12,291 nt of DNA from Desulfobacterales bacterium (GTDB lineage Bacteria > Desulfobacterota > Desulfobacteria > Desulfobacterales > Desulfobacteraceae). Within the stretch, counting starts at the first letter, position 1, and the number at the start of each line of letters is the position of its first letter. Below are positions 1-7,027 of the stretch, one piece after another. The position numbers were made by a program, and so were the translations under genes. The notes beneath the pieces are model-generated. The model did no database searches and was not told the origin of the DNA. It worked only from the letters and a program-made list of their open reading frames with translations. The DNA is taken from contig JAKSAU010000415.1 of NCBI GenBank assembly GCA_022361535.1, positions 1 to 12,291 of the forward strand, in the 5' to 3' direction.

Positions 1-101
1 ACATCGGTGATCCCGGCAGCATTGACCAGTCTTTCTAATTTGCTCGGCAGGTTCTCCCGTGATGTAGCGGTCATATCCATGAAAAAAACATCAGCGCCCA
101 T
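1..101 (-). CDS. DUF362-like ferredoxin-type protein, N-terminal fragment
   Basis: The gene is cut by the left edge; only its first 33 codons are visible. They begin MGADVFFMDMTATSRENL and continue to a KLERLVNAAGI stretch. This resembles the usual start of DUF362-domain proteins, in which a short beta strand ending in a D-(M/L)-R-like turn is followed by ENL-x2-KL-x-RL-x3-AGI. Those proteins normally carry a DUF362 domain and two 4Fe-4S ferredoxin motifs, and their exact reaction is not established. No cysteine cluster can be seen because the rest lies outside the window. The start is supported by an AAGGAGA ribosome site at 107-113, five bases upstream of the ATG. The family call is from N-terminal resemblance only; the existence of a gene here is more certain than its name. 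Confidence 0.65.
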   Translation of the reverse strand, partial: MGADVFFMDMTATSRENLPSKLERLVNAAGITD

Positions 102-431
102 GATGGTCTCCTTGAAAGTGGTGGATCAAACTTCGGTAATTTGTATCAGAATACGGTATTCCAAATGGAAATTCAATACAGTTGGTGTCGGACAGCAATA
201 GTTACGCATTCAACTTATGTATTAAAGCGGGTTTGCCCCGGAGAACATTATCAGGTGTAAATTTTTAAATATGGCAGACGTTTACGGGATAAACGGTCTT
301 GTGTAGGTGTCCAACAAAATACGATTACTCTTTATCGGAGAATGTATGTTGCAATTTAGATGGGTTTTGGTTAAAAGTAGATACGTTTCAGAAGTAATTT
401 ACGAAAAAAATACGACATCAAAGATAAATAA

Positions 432-452
432 GCGATACAACCGGTGTATCGC
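432..452. repeat. Perfect 7-bp inverted repeat upstream of the solute-binding protein gene
   Basis: GCGATAC (432-438) pairs perfectly with GTATCGC (446-452) across a 7-base loop that itself contains the palindrome ACCGGT. It ends four bases before the purine-rich ribosome site of the gene starting at 467. It could be an operator or a 5'-UTR hairpin affecting translation. No T-tract follows, so it is not a simple intrinsic terminator. Confidence 0.5.
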
Positions 453-456
453 CTGC

Positions 457-463
457 AGGGGGA
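457..463 (+). promoter_or_regulatory. Ribosome binding site deciding a TTG start
   Basis: AGGGGGA lies three bases before the TTG at 467. There is no in-frame ATG near the start, and only initiation at this TTG gives a complete signal peptide (K4-K5 followed by a hydrophobic run). This supports a TTG start; the spacing is shorter than ideal. Confidence 0.55.
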
Positions 464-466
464 ATT

Positions 467-1210
467 TTGAGAATTAAAAAATGGTATAGTTTGCTTTTTT
501 CTTTCTTGCTCCTTTTTATTTATTCTTCAGCAATATCACAGACGATTAAAATCGGGTATGTAGAGTTCCCACCCATGACATATACGGGTGAACATGGTCG
601 TCCGGCAGGAATAATAATCGATATTACGTCAAAGTCTTTGGAAAAAGCCGGGTTTCAATGGACAGCAAGATCTTTGCCTGCAAAAAGGCTGGCAAAAACA
701 TTGGTTAAAGGCGATATCCACCTGTGGATAGGACTTACCACTCTGCCCGAATTTAAAGGGACCACATATATTGGTGAATCTGTCGTAGAAAAGCTGGTAT
801 TAAGGGCGTATACAATTGGCGAAAGAAAGCCGATTCTACAGCAGCAGGATCTGTTTCGTCGAACTATTTTAATCTTAAGGGGTTACAGTTACGGCGGATG
901 GATTCACTATATTAAGGATCCCGCCAACCAAGTAACTTACCTGGAATTTGATTCCCATGAAAATGCATTCAAGAGCTTAAGCCTGTTTGCGAAAAAAGGG
1001 AAACACTACTACCTGCTTGACTATAAGCATCCATCTGAAATGGTACTCAGGTCGCACCAGTTTGAAGACATTCAATTCAATGATATATCTTCTTTTGATA
1101 TCCATTTTGTAGTAACCAAGAATATGGATGGCGCAAAAGCGGTTTTGGAAAAACTTGAAAAGGCCTTTGTTCAGTTGAAAAAAGAAGGCCTGCTGACATT
1201 TTCGCAGTAA
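467..1210 (+). CDS. Periplasmic solute-binding protein, family 3 (SBP_bac_3-like)
   Basis: A 247-residue protein with an N-terminal Sec signal: basic residues at 2-5, a hydrophobic core at about 7-21, and a plausible cleavage site near residues 23-25. The mature part starts with IKIGYVEFPPMTY followed by a G-x-P-A-G-I-I-I-D-I stretch (about 44-53), the classic lobe-1 opening of family 3 binding proteins. The C-terminus ends in an amphipathic helix and EGLLTFSQ, also typical. At about 220 mature residues it is of normal size. Such proteins bind amino acids or other small polar solutes in the periplasm for an ABC importer or a sensor kinase. No permease, ATPase or kinase gene is adjacent, so this one is an orphan and its ligand cannot be predicted. 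It starts with TTG after AGGGGGA. It converges with the dehydrogenase gene downstream. Confidence 0.8.
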   Translation: MRIKKWYSLLFSFLLLFIYSSAISQTIKIGYVEFPPMTYTGEHGRPAGIIIDITSKSLEKAGFQWTARSLPAKRLAKTLVKGDIHLWIGLTTLPEFKGTTYIGESVVEKLVLRAYTIGERKPILQQQDLFRRTILILRGYSYGGWIHYIKDPANQVTYLEFDSHENAFKSLSLFAKKGKHYYLLDYKHPSEMVLRSHQFEDIQFNDISSFDIHFVVTKNMDGAKAVLEKLEKAFVQLKKEGLLTFSQ

Positions 1211-1570
1211 ATTTAAAGTTTAAGGCTGCTAAAAGATCGAAGATCTCTCTGAATGGCTATTATATAAGCGCTTCTCAAAAATATGTTCCTTTATAATACG
1301 GGTAAATTGATTGTCGGCAGCACTCTCAGAAGGTATTGCCGTTTGAGCACTTAGGCTCGTTTGTTCTAAGAAGACGGCATCAGCCATATCAGGCGGATTT
1401 TTACAAAAAATTCGGCAGCCGCTTCTTAGAATAAACGGGCCGGTATTTGTGTATAGAATGCCCTTGTTCACTATGGACAATTGTAGATTTGTTTTGAGAG
1501 TTGCTATAGAAAACACCTGGAAATACTCCCTTTTGGGCAACTCTTATTTTGATTTCAAATAAGAAAAAAA
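1211..1570. other. Convergent intergenic region with repeat structure
   Basis: This 360-base stretch lies between the 3' ends of the solute-binding protein gene (plus) and the dehydrogenase gene (minus). It holds the long inverted repeat at 1354-1441 and a small AT-rich hairpin, TCTTATTT (1542-1549) with AAATAAGA (1557-1564), just past the dehydrogenase stop. Neither is a textbook intrinsic terminator in the needed direction. An open frame of 103 codons on the minus strand (1229-1540) crosses the inverted repeat. It has no good ribosome site and no recognisable family, so I do not annotate it as a gene. Confidence 0.55.
1354..1441. repeat. Long imperfect inverted repeat (24-bp stem, about 39-base spacer)
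   Basis: The left arm (1354-1378, GGCTCGTTTGTTCTAAGAAG then ACGGC) pairs with the right arm (1418-1441). Base by base there are 24 pairs, one bulged A at 1374, and two G-U pairs (1357/1438 and 1363/1432) when the plus strand is read as RNA. The same positions would be A-C mismatches in minus-strand RNA. The spacer contains GCC/GGC (1383-1385, 1392-1394) and ATTTTT/AAAAAT (1397-1402, 1406-1411) mini-hairpins. No T-tract follows either arm. The form suits a dispersed palindromic repeat or small non-autonomous element, or a structured RNA element; copy number elsewhere cannot be seen here. Confidence 0.75.
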
Positions 1571-3448
1571 CTATTCATGCGTTTGCAGTAACCGGAACAA
1601 GGTCCTGCGGGCCAGAATATCCCCCGAGATAATTCCGATGACACGGTCTTCTTCTACAATGGGCATAGCTGATATCTCATGGTGTTCGAGCATACGAATG
1701 CAATGAAGAAATGAGTCTTGCGGCCCTGTGTAGATCACATCAGTGGTCATGATTCGAGTTAAGGGCGCATCCATGGGCAGTTTCAGAGCCATGGCCCGGG
1801 TGATATCCCAGTTGGTGACAATGCCCATTGGCTTGCCTTTTTCAGAAATCACGGTGACAATAGAGACATGCGCGTCCACCAGCAGATCAGCAGCATCTGC
1901 AATGGTACTGTCCAGGTCGATACACGGAGCTTCGGCCATGATATCTCTGACGGTTCTGGATTTTTCCTTTGAGGCAATTCGGCCGACCGAGATATTTTCC
2001 GCTACTTCACAGGGCAGGCTGTCTGCATCGGCGCAAAGACCATCAACAAGCTCTTCCATGTTCCTGCGGATGACTGTTTCAAGCTTATTCAGGGCCGCTT
2101 TACGTCTTTGTTCGGCAAGTTGCTGGAATTCATCACGGTTTTGATACAGCCAAGCATCTATTTTTGCCCGATCCCCAAGGATTTCTTTTGGGATGTACAA
2201 ATGCTTTGGAGTTGGAATGATTCGTTCATGGGCTGCATAAATTACGCCCCCTGAGTTAACCAGATAGTCAGTGGCGATCAGACAGCCCTTGTCGCGAAAC
2301 ACATGGCGTTCCATACGGCGGCGTTTGGCCTTTAAGGCAGGGTCAGGGGAATAGGTGTTGGCCCCTTCTACTATCATTTGCCAAGCCCCCATTCTTTCAC
2401 AGGTCATGGACGGGTTGGAGGAGGCATCAACATCCAGGTAGTTTGCTACAGGCGATGCCGGTATCAGGCAGAAAGCCGATTCAGTCAGCATGTTGTCTGG
2501 GCAGTTTGAGAATATGGTGTGTTGATTCTTTTCTTTTTTACCGTGCATGATTTGGTCATGGTAAAATGCCCGGGTGACAACTCCCAAGGTCTGCCACATG
2601 CTGAACAACTGCTGCCATGGCAGCCCGTTCGGATCTACCAGAAAACCGTCTGCATCGCTGATGCCTTTGATTACAGGCGCTGAGTTTTTAGTATATTCGT
2701 GAAAAAGCCGTGCCACATGAGCGCCGACCGCACCAAATCCTTGTAAGATTACATCTTGCTTCACAGGAGGTGGGATTTCTAAGTTTTTAAACTGGGGCAG
2801 GGCTTTGAGTTTTGGCATTTGATCAATTAAAGTGTTATAAGCTACGACAACACCATTTGCAGCACCACCCAGTTCATCAATGCGGTTTCCACCCATATCT
2901 GCAGGCTTTGAAACTACATTGTTTAAACCGTTTTCAATGGCAAAGGTTTTCATGTCCGCATCGTTGGTTCCCACATCCGGCCCCGGGATATAAATATCCT
3001 TATAACGTTTAAGCAGCTTGCCAAACCCTTTTACTATGTCATGCCGTGTTTTATCGTCCATATTGTCCGGGCAGACAATCCCGGATTTACCTCCGCCAAA
3101 AGGCAGGTCTGCGGCTGCATTTTTAAATGTCATCCCCCGTGCCAGGTTGTGAATTATATCCGGGGTAATATCAGGCAGCATGCGTACCCCACCCATTGAA
3201 GGCTGGCCCATTGCAAGGTTGTCCACCACCAGGTAGCCGCCAATTTCAAGGGGACTTTCCTGATCCCACATGCATGACACAACCCGGGGGCCAAGGCGGT
3301 CTACCCGTATGCCTAACCGCCGAAGCCGGTCCACATCCAGGGGACCGAATTCAAGAAAACAAAAAGACCCCTCAGAGATCAACCGGTTCTTGCGAGAACG
3401 TTCCGGCAGGGTATCTTCCAGCAGCGCCTTCATTTTTTCAGGTATCAT
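1571..3448 (-). CDS. Glu/Leu/Phe/Val dehydrogenase fused to a C-terminal CBS pair
   Basis: A 625-residue cytoplasmic protein. Residues about 60-470 are an amino acid dehydrogenase of the glutamate/leucine type, catalysing NAD(P)-linked reductive amination of a 2-oxo acid or the reverse. Visible family marks: GGVR at 86-89; FKN with Lys109 and GGGKSG with Lys121, matching the substrate and catalytic lysines of GDH; GPDVGTND with the catalytic-type Asp158; Rossmann loop GFGAVG at 237-242; VEGAN at 360-364; and LVNSGGV at 396-402. An expanded segment lies around 275-355. Residues about 498-625 form two CBS repeats (IMAEAPCIDLDS... and IMTTDVIYTGPQ...), a module that usually binds adenine nucleotides. 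Ordinary GDHs are about 420-450 residues and lack it. The fusion suggests control by AMP/ATP or a similar ligand. Substrate could be glutamate or another amino acid. A start 31 codons further upstream is possible but lacks a ribosome site and would run into the upstream hairpin. Confidence 0.88.
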   Translation of the reverse strand: MIPEKMKALLEDTLPERSRKNRLISEGSFCFLEFGPLDVDRLRRLGIRVDRLGPRVVSCMWDQESPLEIGGYLVVDNLAMGQPSMGGVRMLPDITPDIIHNLARGMTFKNAAADLPFGGGKSGIVCPDNMDDKTRHDIVKGFGKLLKRYKDIYIPGPDVGTNDADMKTFAIENGLNNVVSKPADMGGNRIDELGGAANGVVVAYNTLIDQMPKLKALPQFKNLEIPPPVKQDVILQGFGAVGAHVARLFHEYTKNSAPVIKGISDADGFLVDPNGLPWQQLFSMWQTLGVVTRAFYHDQIMHGKKEKNQHTIFSNCPDNMLTESAFCLIPASPVANYLDVDASSNPSMTCERMGAWQMIVEGANTYSPDPALKAKRRRMERHVFRDKGCLIATDYLVNSGGVIYAAHERIIPTPKHLYIPKEILGDRAKIDAWLYQNRDEFQQLAEQRRKAALNKLETVIRRNMEELVDGLCADADSLPCEVAENISVGRIASKEKSRTVRDIMAEAPCIDLDSTIADAADLLVDAHVSIVTVISEKGKPMGIVTNWDITRAMALKLPMDAPLTRIMTTDVIYTGPQDSFLHCIRMLEHHEISAMPIVEEDRVIGIISGDILARRTLFRLLQTHE

Positions 3449-3454
3449 GGCAGA

Positions 3455-3460
3455 CTCCTT
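3455..3460 (-). promoter_or_regulatory. Ribosome binding site fixing the dehydrogenase start
   Basis: AAGGAG on the minus strand lies six bases before the ATG at 3448. This favours a 625-residue product over the longer in-frame reading that begins at 3541, whose extra 31 residues look like translated AT-rich leader. Confidence 0.8.
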
Positions 3461-3514
3461 TAATTCGTGTGAAGGGCTAAAATAAGTATATATATGAATT
3501 AAAATAATTTTATG

Positions 3515-3545
3515 AATCTTGTTTATTTTGCAATTAAACAAGATT
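3515..3545. repeat. Perfect 11-bp inverted repeat upstream of the dehydrogenase gene
   Basis: AATCTTGTTTA (3515-3525) is matched exactly by TAAACAAGATT (3535-3545) with a 9-base spacer. It lies between the 3' end of the PAS gene and the start of the dehydrogenase gene, 67 bases before that ATG. It may be an operator, or an AT-rich hairpin at the end of the PAS transcript; the sequence beyond it is AT-rich but lacks a clean T-tract. Part of it recurs upstream of the aminotransferase gene at 9621-9637. Confidence 0.6.
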
Positions 3546-3577
3546 AAAAAGCAAGTAAAACGTTAAATATAAATCGT

Positions 3578-5362
3578 CTATTTCTTGTTTTTTTTCATGT
3601 CAATGTACCATTCCTGATCTCCATATAACCTATCAGAGCATTCAGGGCACATGCCGTGACTGAACGATGCTTCTGAGTGTTCTTGGATATAGGATTCAAG
3701 GATGTTCCAGTATCCTTTATCATCCCTGATTTTTTTACAATGTGAACAAATCGGGACAATACCCTTTAAGGTTTTTATTTCATCCAAAGCCTTTTGGAGC
3801 TTATCGATTAATTCTTCTCTTTCTAATTCAAGGGCTTTTCTTTCAGATATATCGTGTATGATTGAGCAAAGAAGCGGAACACCGCCAACTGAAATTGGGC
3901 CGCTATACACTTCCACATCATGAAGGGATTGGTCTGCAAGGCGATGACGAAAATTAAAATAGTTTCTCTGCTCCTGTTTGGCTTTTTGCATTTCCTTGTT
4001 GACCTCATTTTTCGAGAGGACATTAAGATCTGTTATTTTCATGGACTTTAACTTCTCTAATGAATACCCGTAAAAAGAACTTGCAGACGGATTTGCATCG
4101 ACGATATTGCCGGAGTCAGGATCGATCAGCAGCATGACGGCAATATTTTTCTCAAATAAGGATCGGTAAAGTTGCTCTCTTTCTTTTAGAAGAAGTTCAG
4201 AGTGTTTTCTCTCTGTAATGTCGGTCAAAATGTGGACAGCCTTTTCAAGCTCCCCGTCAGAATTCAAAATGGGGTCAACAGTTACTTCAAACCAGGAATT
4301 ATCAATCTGTAACTCACTGGATTCTCTTTTCAGACTTTTTGTTGATTTGCATAGCGGACACCCCTGGATGGGATCATCAGTGCCATGTACAACCTGCCAA
4401 CACTGTTTACCGATGATAGAGTTGACCGGTGTTTTAAACACTGTCTCTGCCAATTTGTTGGAGCGCAGAATTGTATTGTTTTTGTCAAGAAGCCATATAA
4501 TGCTGTTTGTTGCATCAAATGTAGATTGCCAATCCTGCAAGGCATTTGACAGTTGTTTTTCATATTCCTTTCTTTGGGAAATATCTTTTACGTATTCGAT
4601 GACACCTGTGGGTTCTCCCAACTCATCGAGCATCGGAAAGGCAGATATTTCCAAAACACCAGTCTGTATGCCTTTTTGTACCAATGGTACTTCGCCTTTT
4701 TCTATGCGGCCCGTGTCAAAAGCACGAACAACCGGACAGAATTCACATTGAGAAGAGCGTCCATGGTAGACGTGATAACATTTTTTTCCCTCCAGCGGGA
4801 CCATGTGAGTATACCATGTCTGGATGGCTTTGTTCGTCCGGATAATTGTCAGGTCATTATCTAAAACACTGATACCATCCTGTATGGAATCAAACATGTT
4901 GCCAAGGAACTGCTCACTTAACCGCAGGGTCTCTTCAGCTCTTTTTTGAGGGGTTATATCTGTGTGGGCTCCTAACATACGAATGGGTTTGCCGGTATTA
5001 TCACGAATAACTATTCCCCGGCAGCGAACCCATACGGTTGACCCATTTTTATGACAGTAACGGACAATTTGATCATAGGGGTGGTTATGATTCTCACAAT
5101 GCTTTTCGAAATTATAAAGAGCGGTTTGAAGATCTTCAGGGTTTATCAGGTCCTGCCATTCAGATGCAAGATGCTGCCTTTTCTTTGGGTCATATCCAAG
5201 GGTGGTCCAAAATTGAGGACTCATCCATTCGTTCTCAGGGCTTTCCAGATCCCAATACCAGATACCATCCAAAGATCCGCTTTGCAAAAAATCAAAGATG
5301 GAATGATCATTTTTTACTAATTCGTAGAGTTCTTTTTTTAGGTAATGGGTATCCAAATTCAT
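3578..5362 (-). CDS. Multi-PAS sensory protein with C-terminal Cys-pair tail, no kinase domain
   Basis: A 594-residue soluble protein with no signal peptide or membrane segment. Four PAS domains follow each other: about 22-137 (PAS_3-like, ending GAHTDITPQKRAEE), 147-262 (ending VKDISQRKEYE), 273-384 (ending LTDITERKHSE) and 395-506 (ending IHDISERKALE). A coiled coil at about 505-533 leads to the tail GIVPICSHCKKIRDDKGYW...SFSHGMCPECSDRLYGD, with Cys539/542 and Cys572/575. From general knowledge this tail occurs at the end of PAS and receiver proteins in deltaproteobacteria and may bind a metal; its function is unproven. PAS2 and PAS3 each carry their own Cys group (Cys195, 206, 209 and Cys321, 335, 338) in a C-[YW]-x-V-x-H-G...CP context. 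No HisKA, HATPase, GGDEF or EAL motif is present, so how it signals is unknown. The start has an AGGGGG site eight bases upstream. Confidence 0.85.
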   Translation of the reverse strand: MNLDTHYLKKELYELVKNDHSIFDFLQSGSLDGIWYWDLESPENEWMSPQFWTTLGYDPKKRQHLASEWQDLINPEDLQTALYNFEKHCENHNHPYDQIVRYCHKNGSTVWVRCRGIVIRDNTGKPIRMLGAHTDITPQKRAEETLRLSEQFLGNMFDSIQDGISVLDNDLTIIRTNKAIQTWYTHMVPLEGKKCYHVYHGRSSQCEFCPVVRAFDTGRIEKGEVPLVQKGIQTGVLEISAFPMLDELGEPTGVIEYVKDISQRKEYEKQLSNALQDWQSTFDATNSIIWLLDKNNTILRSNKLAETVFKTPVNSIIGKQCWQVVHGTDDPIQGCPLCKSTKSLKRESSELQIDNSWFEVTVDPILNSDGELEKAVHILTDITERKHSELLLKEREQLYRSLFEKNIAVMLLIDPDSGNIVDANPSASSFYGYSLEKLKSMKITDLNVLSKNEVNKEMQKAKQEQRNYFNFRHRLADQSLHDVEVYSGPISVGGVPLLCSIIHDISERKALELEREELIDKLQKALDEIKTLKGIVPICSHCKKIRDDKGYWNILESYIQEHSEASFSHGMCPECSDRLYGDQEWYIDMKKNKK

Positions 5363-5538
5363 ATTGAAATCCCCCTGTAGTGATTCTCAACATAATACCT
5401 GAAAAAGCGTATATGTGCAAAATGTTCAAACAATTTAAGATGTTTTAGTCGGGGCAAGATGATGAAAGAACTTCATAAACTCACGTTTGACTGTCAGGTT
5501 AAATTAAGATAGATGAAGGGGCAAAAGGAGTATGACCC
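5363..5538. promoter_or_regulatory. Divergent promoter region of the PAS and YkgJ-like genes
   Basis: These 176 bases must drive both the minus-strand PAS gene and the plus-strand cysteine-cluster gene. A possible sigma-70 pair for the plus direction is TTGACT at 5487-5492 and TAGATG at 5510-5515 with a 17-base spacer; the -10 match is poor. The plus gene has AAAGGAG at 5524-5530, eight bases before its ATG. I see no clear operator. Confidence 0.4.
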
Positions 5539-6249
5539 ATGTCAGAAATGCAATATCAAAAAAGCGCCATTGAAAGACTAAACCAGGTATACCTGCTATT
5601 TGAAAATGTTACATCCGACTTATCCTTGGCATGCAAGGAGAAATGTGCTGACTGCTGTACCTGTAATGTAACGGCGACCAGTCTTGAAATGGCATACCTG
5701 TTTGACCGGGTCAATGATAAAGAAAAGCAGGCGTTGGAAACCCGTTTAAATGTGATGGTCAAAGGCAGCCGCTACAGACCAGCTCAGACCACCAATGGAT
5801 TTGCCCATGCCTGCATGACTGGGCAAAAGGTGCATGATGAAAATAATGACCCTTCATGGGGAGCCTGTCCTTTTCTCGAAGAAGACCTTTGCACCATATA
5901 TCATGTCAGGCCCTTTGGATGCCGGAGTATGATGTCTCAACAGGTTTGTAAAAACGCAGGATATGCCAATATGCCACCTCTGGCTCTAACGATTAACACC
6001 ATTTTTTTGCAGTATATTGAGCACCTGGATGCAGGGGGGATATCAGGTAATTTTTTTGACCTTTTGGCCCAGTTGCCTGACCTTGATTTGGCTCTTGAAA
6101 ATCCCCAAGATTTTGATAAAACAGAATTATTCGTCCGGAACCGGGAGATTCCGGCTTTGATGATCCCGCCGGAACACAGAAGTCAGACCGCTTCTATAGT
6201 CCGTTCTTTAGGGGCGCTCATGCAGCAAAAGGGTGGGCAGATAGCTTGA
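5539..6249 (+). CDS. YkgJ-family cysteine-cluster protein
   Basis: A 236-residue cytoplasmic protein with ten cysteines. The N-terminal cluster ACKEKCADCCTC (Cys32, 36, 39, 40, 42), Cys92, then CPFLEEDLC (Cys110, 118), the RPFGCR motif (Cys128) and Cys137 are the pattern of the YkgJ / 'Fe-S or zinc cluster CxxCxxCC' family (PF03692). Members are thought to hold a zinc or iron ion or cluster; their biochemical roles are mostly unknown. The remainder, about 140-236, is helical and has no motif I recognise. It is divergent from the PAS gene and lies 91 bases upstream of the purH pair in the same direction, with no intrinsic terminator between, so partial read-through into purine genes is possible. 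The ATG at 5539 is chosen for its AAAGGAG site and because it precedes the whole Cys cluster. Confidence 0.82.
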   Translation: MSEMQYQKSAIERLNQVYLLFENVTSDLSLACKEKCADCCTCNVTATSLEMAYLFDRVNDKEKQALETRLNVMVKGSRYRPAQTTNGFAHACMTGQKVHDENNDPSWGACPFLEEDLCTIYHVRPFGCRSMMSQQVCKNAGYANMPPLALTINTIFLQYIEHLDAGGISGNFFDLLAQLPDLDLALENPQDFDKTELFVRNREIPALMIPPEHRSQTASIVRSLGALMQQKGGQIA

Positions 6250-6340
6250 CTTCATCTTTGCAGATGAGGTAAATCCATCCTGCTTTAAGCAACCATTGTG
6301 TTTATCAAATAGTATCAACCCCAAAGCATAAGGAAAGCCC

Positions 6341-7024
6341 ATGGCTAAAAATGTGGTAGAAAAAATTGATGACAAGGTAAAGATCCAGACCATGCTGGTG
6401 AGCGTGTCTGACAAAAGCGGCCTGGAAACATTTATTCCGGGGATGCTTGAAGCTAACCCGGATTTGACGATTTTATCCACCGGCGGCACCTATGCAAAGC
6501 TTAAGGAAATCCTGGGCGATAAAGCAGAGACCTGCCTCAAACAGGTATCTGACTATACAGGACAGCCTGAAACCCAAGGGGGGTTGGTAAAAACCCTTGA
6601 TTTCAAGATTTATTTGGGGCTTCTTACTGAAACCTATAACGATGCCCACCAGGATGATTTGAAGCGGACCAATGCCCTTGCCATCGACATGGTGGTAGTC
6701 AACCTTTATCCCTTTTCACAGACCATTGCCCAAGACGGGGTCACTGTTGAGAATGCAAGGGGGAATATCGATATCGGCGGTCCCACAATGATCCGGGCGT
6801 CTGCCAAAAATTTTATCAGGGTGGCGTCTGTGGTAGATCCGGCATCATATCCCGGTATCCTGGATAAGGTAAAATCACAGGACGGGGCACTAAGCCTTGA
6901 AGACCGGTATATACTTTCCAAAAAAGCCTTTGAACATACTGCAGTCTATGACCGGACCATTGCCGATTATTTAGGTGACAAGGCAATGGAAGAGGTTCAA
7001 TCATGTTATAAGACAGGAGAATAA
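6341..7024 (+). CDS. purH: IMP cyclohydrolase (stand-alone N-terminal half of PurH)
   Basis: A 227-residue protein corresponding to the MGS-like IMP cyclohydrolase domain of PurH, which closes FAICAR to IMP in the last step of de novo purine synthesis. Visible marks: SVSDKSGL (21-28), STGGT (46-50), VKTLDFKIYLGLL (83-95), NLYPF (121-125), IDIGGPTMIRASAKN (143-157). By comparison with the human enzyme, the catalytic-site residues Lys66, Tyr104, Asp125 and Lys137 appear to match Lys84, Tyr123, Asp144 and Lys156 here. The usual VKTLHPK-x-H-G-G-I-L motif is altered: both histidines are replaced (Asp and Tyr). PurH is normally one chain of about 510-540 residues, whereas this stops cleanly at TAA and the next gene, which encodes the other domain, starts three bases later. 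The two are surely co-transcribed. RBS AAGGA at 6330-6334. The symbol purH applies to the combined function; this is the N-terminal half. Confidence 0.88.
   Translation: MAKNVVEKIDDKVKIQTMLVSVSDKSGLETFIPGMLEANPDLTILSTGGTYAKLKEILGDKAETCLKQVSDYTGQPETQGGLVKTLDFKIYLGLLTETYNDAHQDDLKRTNALAIDMVVVNLYPFSQTIAQDGVTVENARGNIDIGGPTMIRASAKNFIRVASVVDPASYPGILDKVKSQDGALSLEDRYILSKKAFEHTAVYDRTIADYLGDKAMEEVQSCYKTGE
7015..7020 (+). promoter_or_regulatory. Internal ribosome binding site for the second purH half
   Basis: AGGAGA lies inside the last codons of the IMP cyclohydrolase gene and seven bases before the ATG at 7028. A proper site here argues that the split into two proteins is real, with coupled translation, rather than a sequencing frameshift. 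Confidence 0.75.
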
Positions 7025-7027
7025 ATC

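Larger units (their letters stand above)
102..466. other. Intergenic region between divergent genes
   Basis: This 365-base AT-rich stretch separates the minus-strand DUF362-like gene from the plus-strand solute-binding protein, so it should hold both promoters. A weak sigma-70-like pair for the plus gene is TTGCAA at 349-354 and TAAAAG at 372-377 with a 17-base spacer. A short hairpin lies at 432-452. I see no convincing small gene or RNA: the open frame at 7-201 overlaps the DUF362-like gene antisense and has no ribosome site. Confidence 0.5.

Noticed and set aside
7..201. 64-codon plus-strand open frame at the left edge
   Set aside because: It lies antisense to the DUF362-like gene, has no ribosome site and resembles no known protein.
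1743..2144. 133-codon plus-strand frame inside the dehydrogenase gene
   Set aside because: Antisense shadow of a gene with clear CBS and GDH motifs; its translation is Ser/Arg-rich with no recognisable domain.
4218..4751. 177-codon plus-strand frame inside the PAS gene
   Set aside because: Antisense shadow; the opposite strand has continuous PAS domains.
6263..6276. CATCT/AGATG hairpin between the YkgJ-like and purH genes as a terminator
   Set aside because: Only a 5-bp stem and no T-tract follows; not enough to separate the transcripts.
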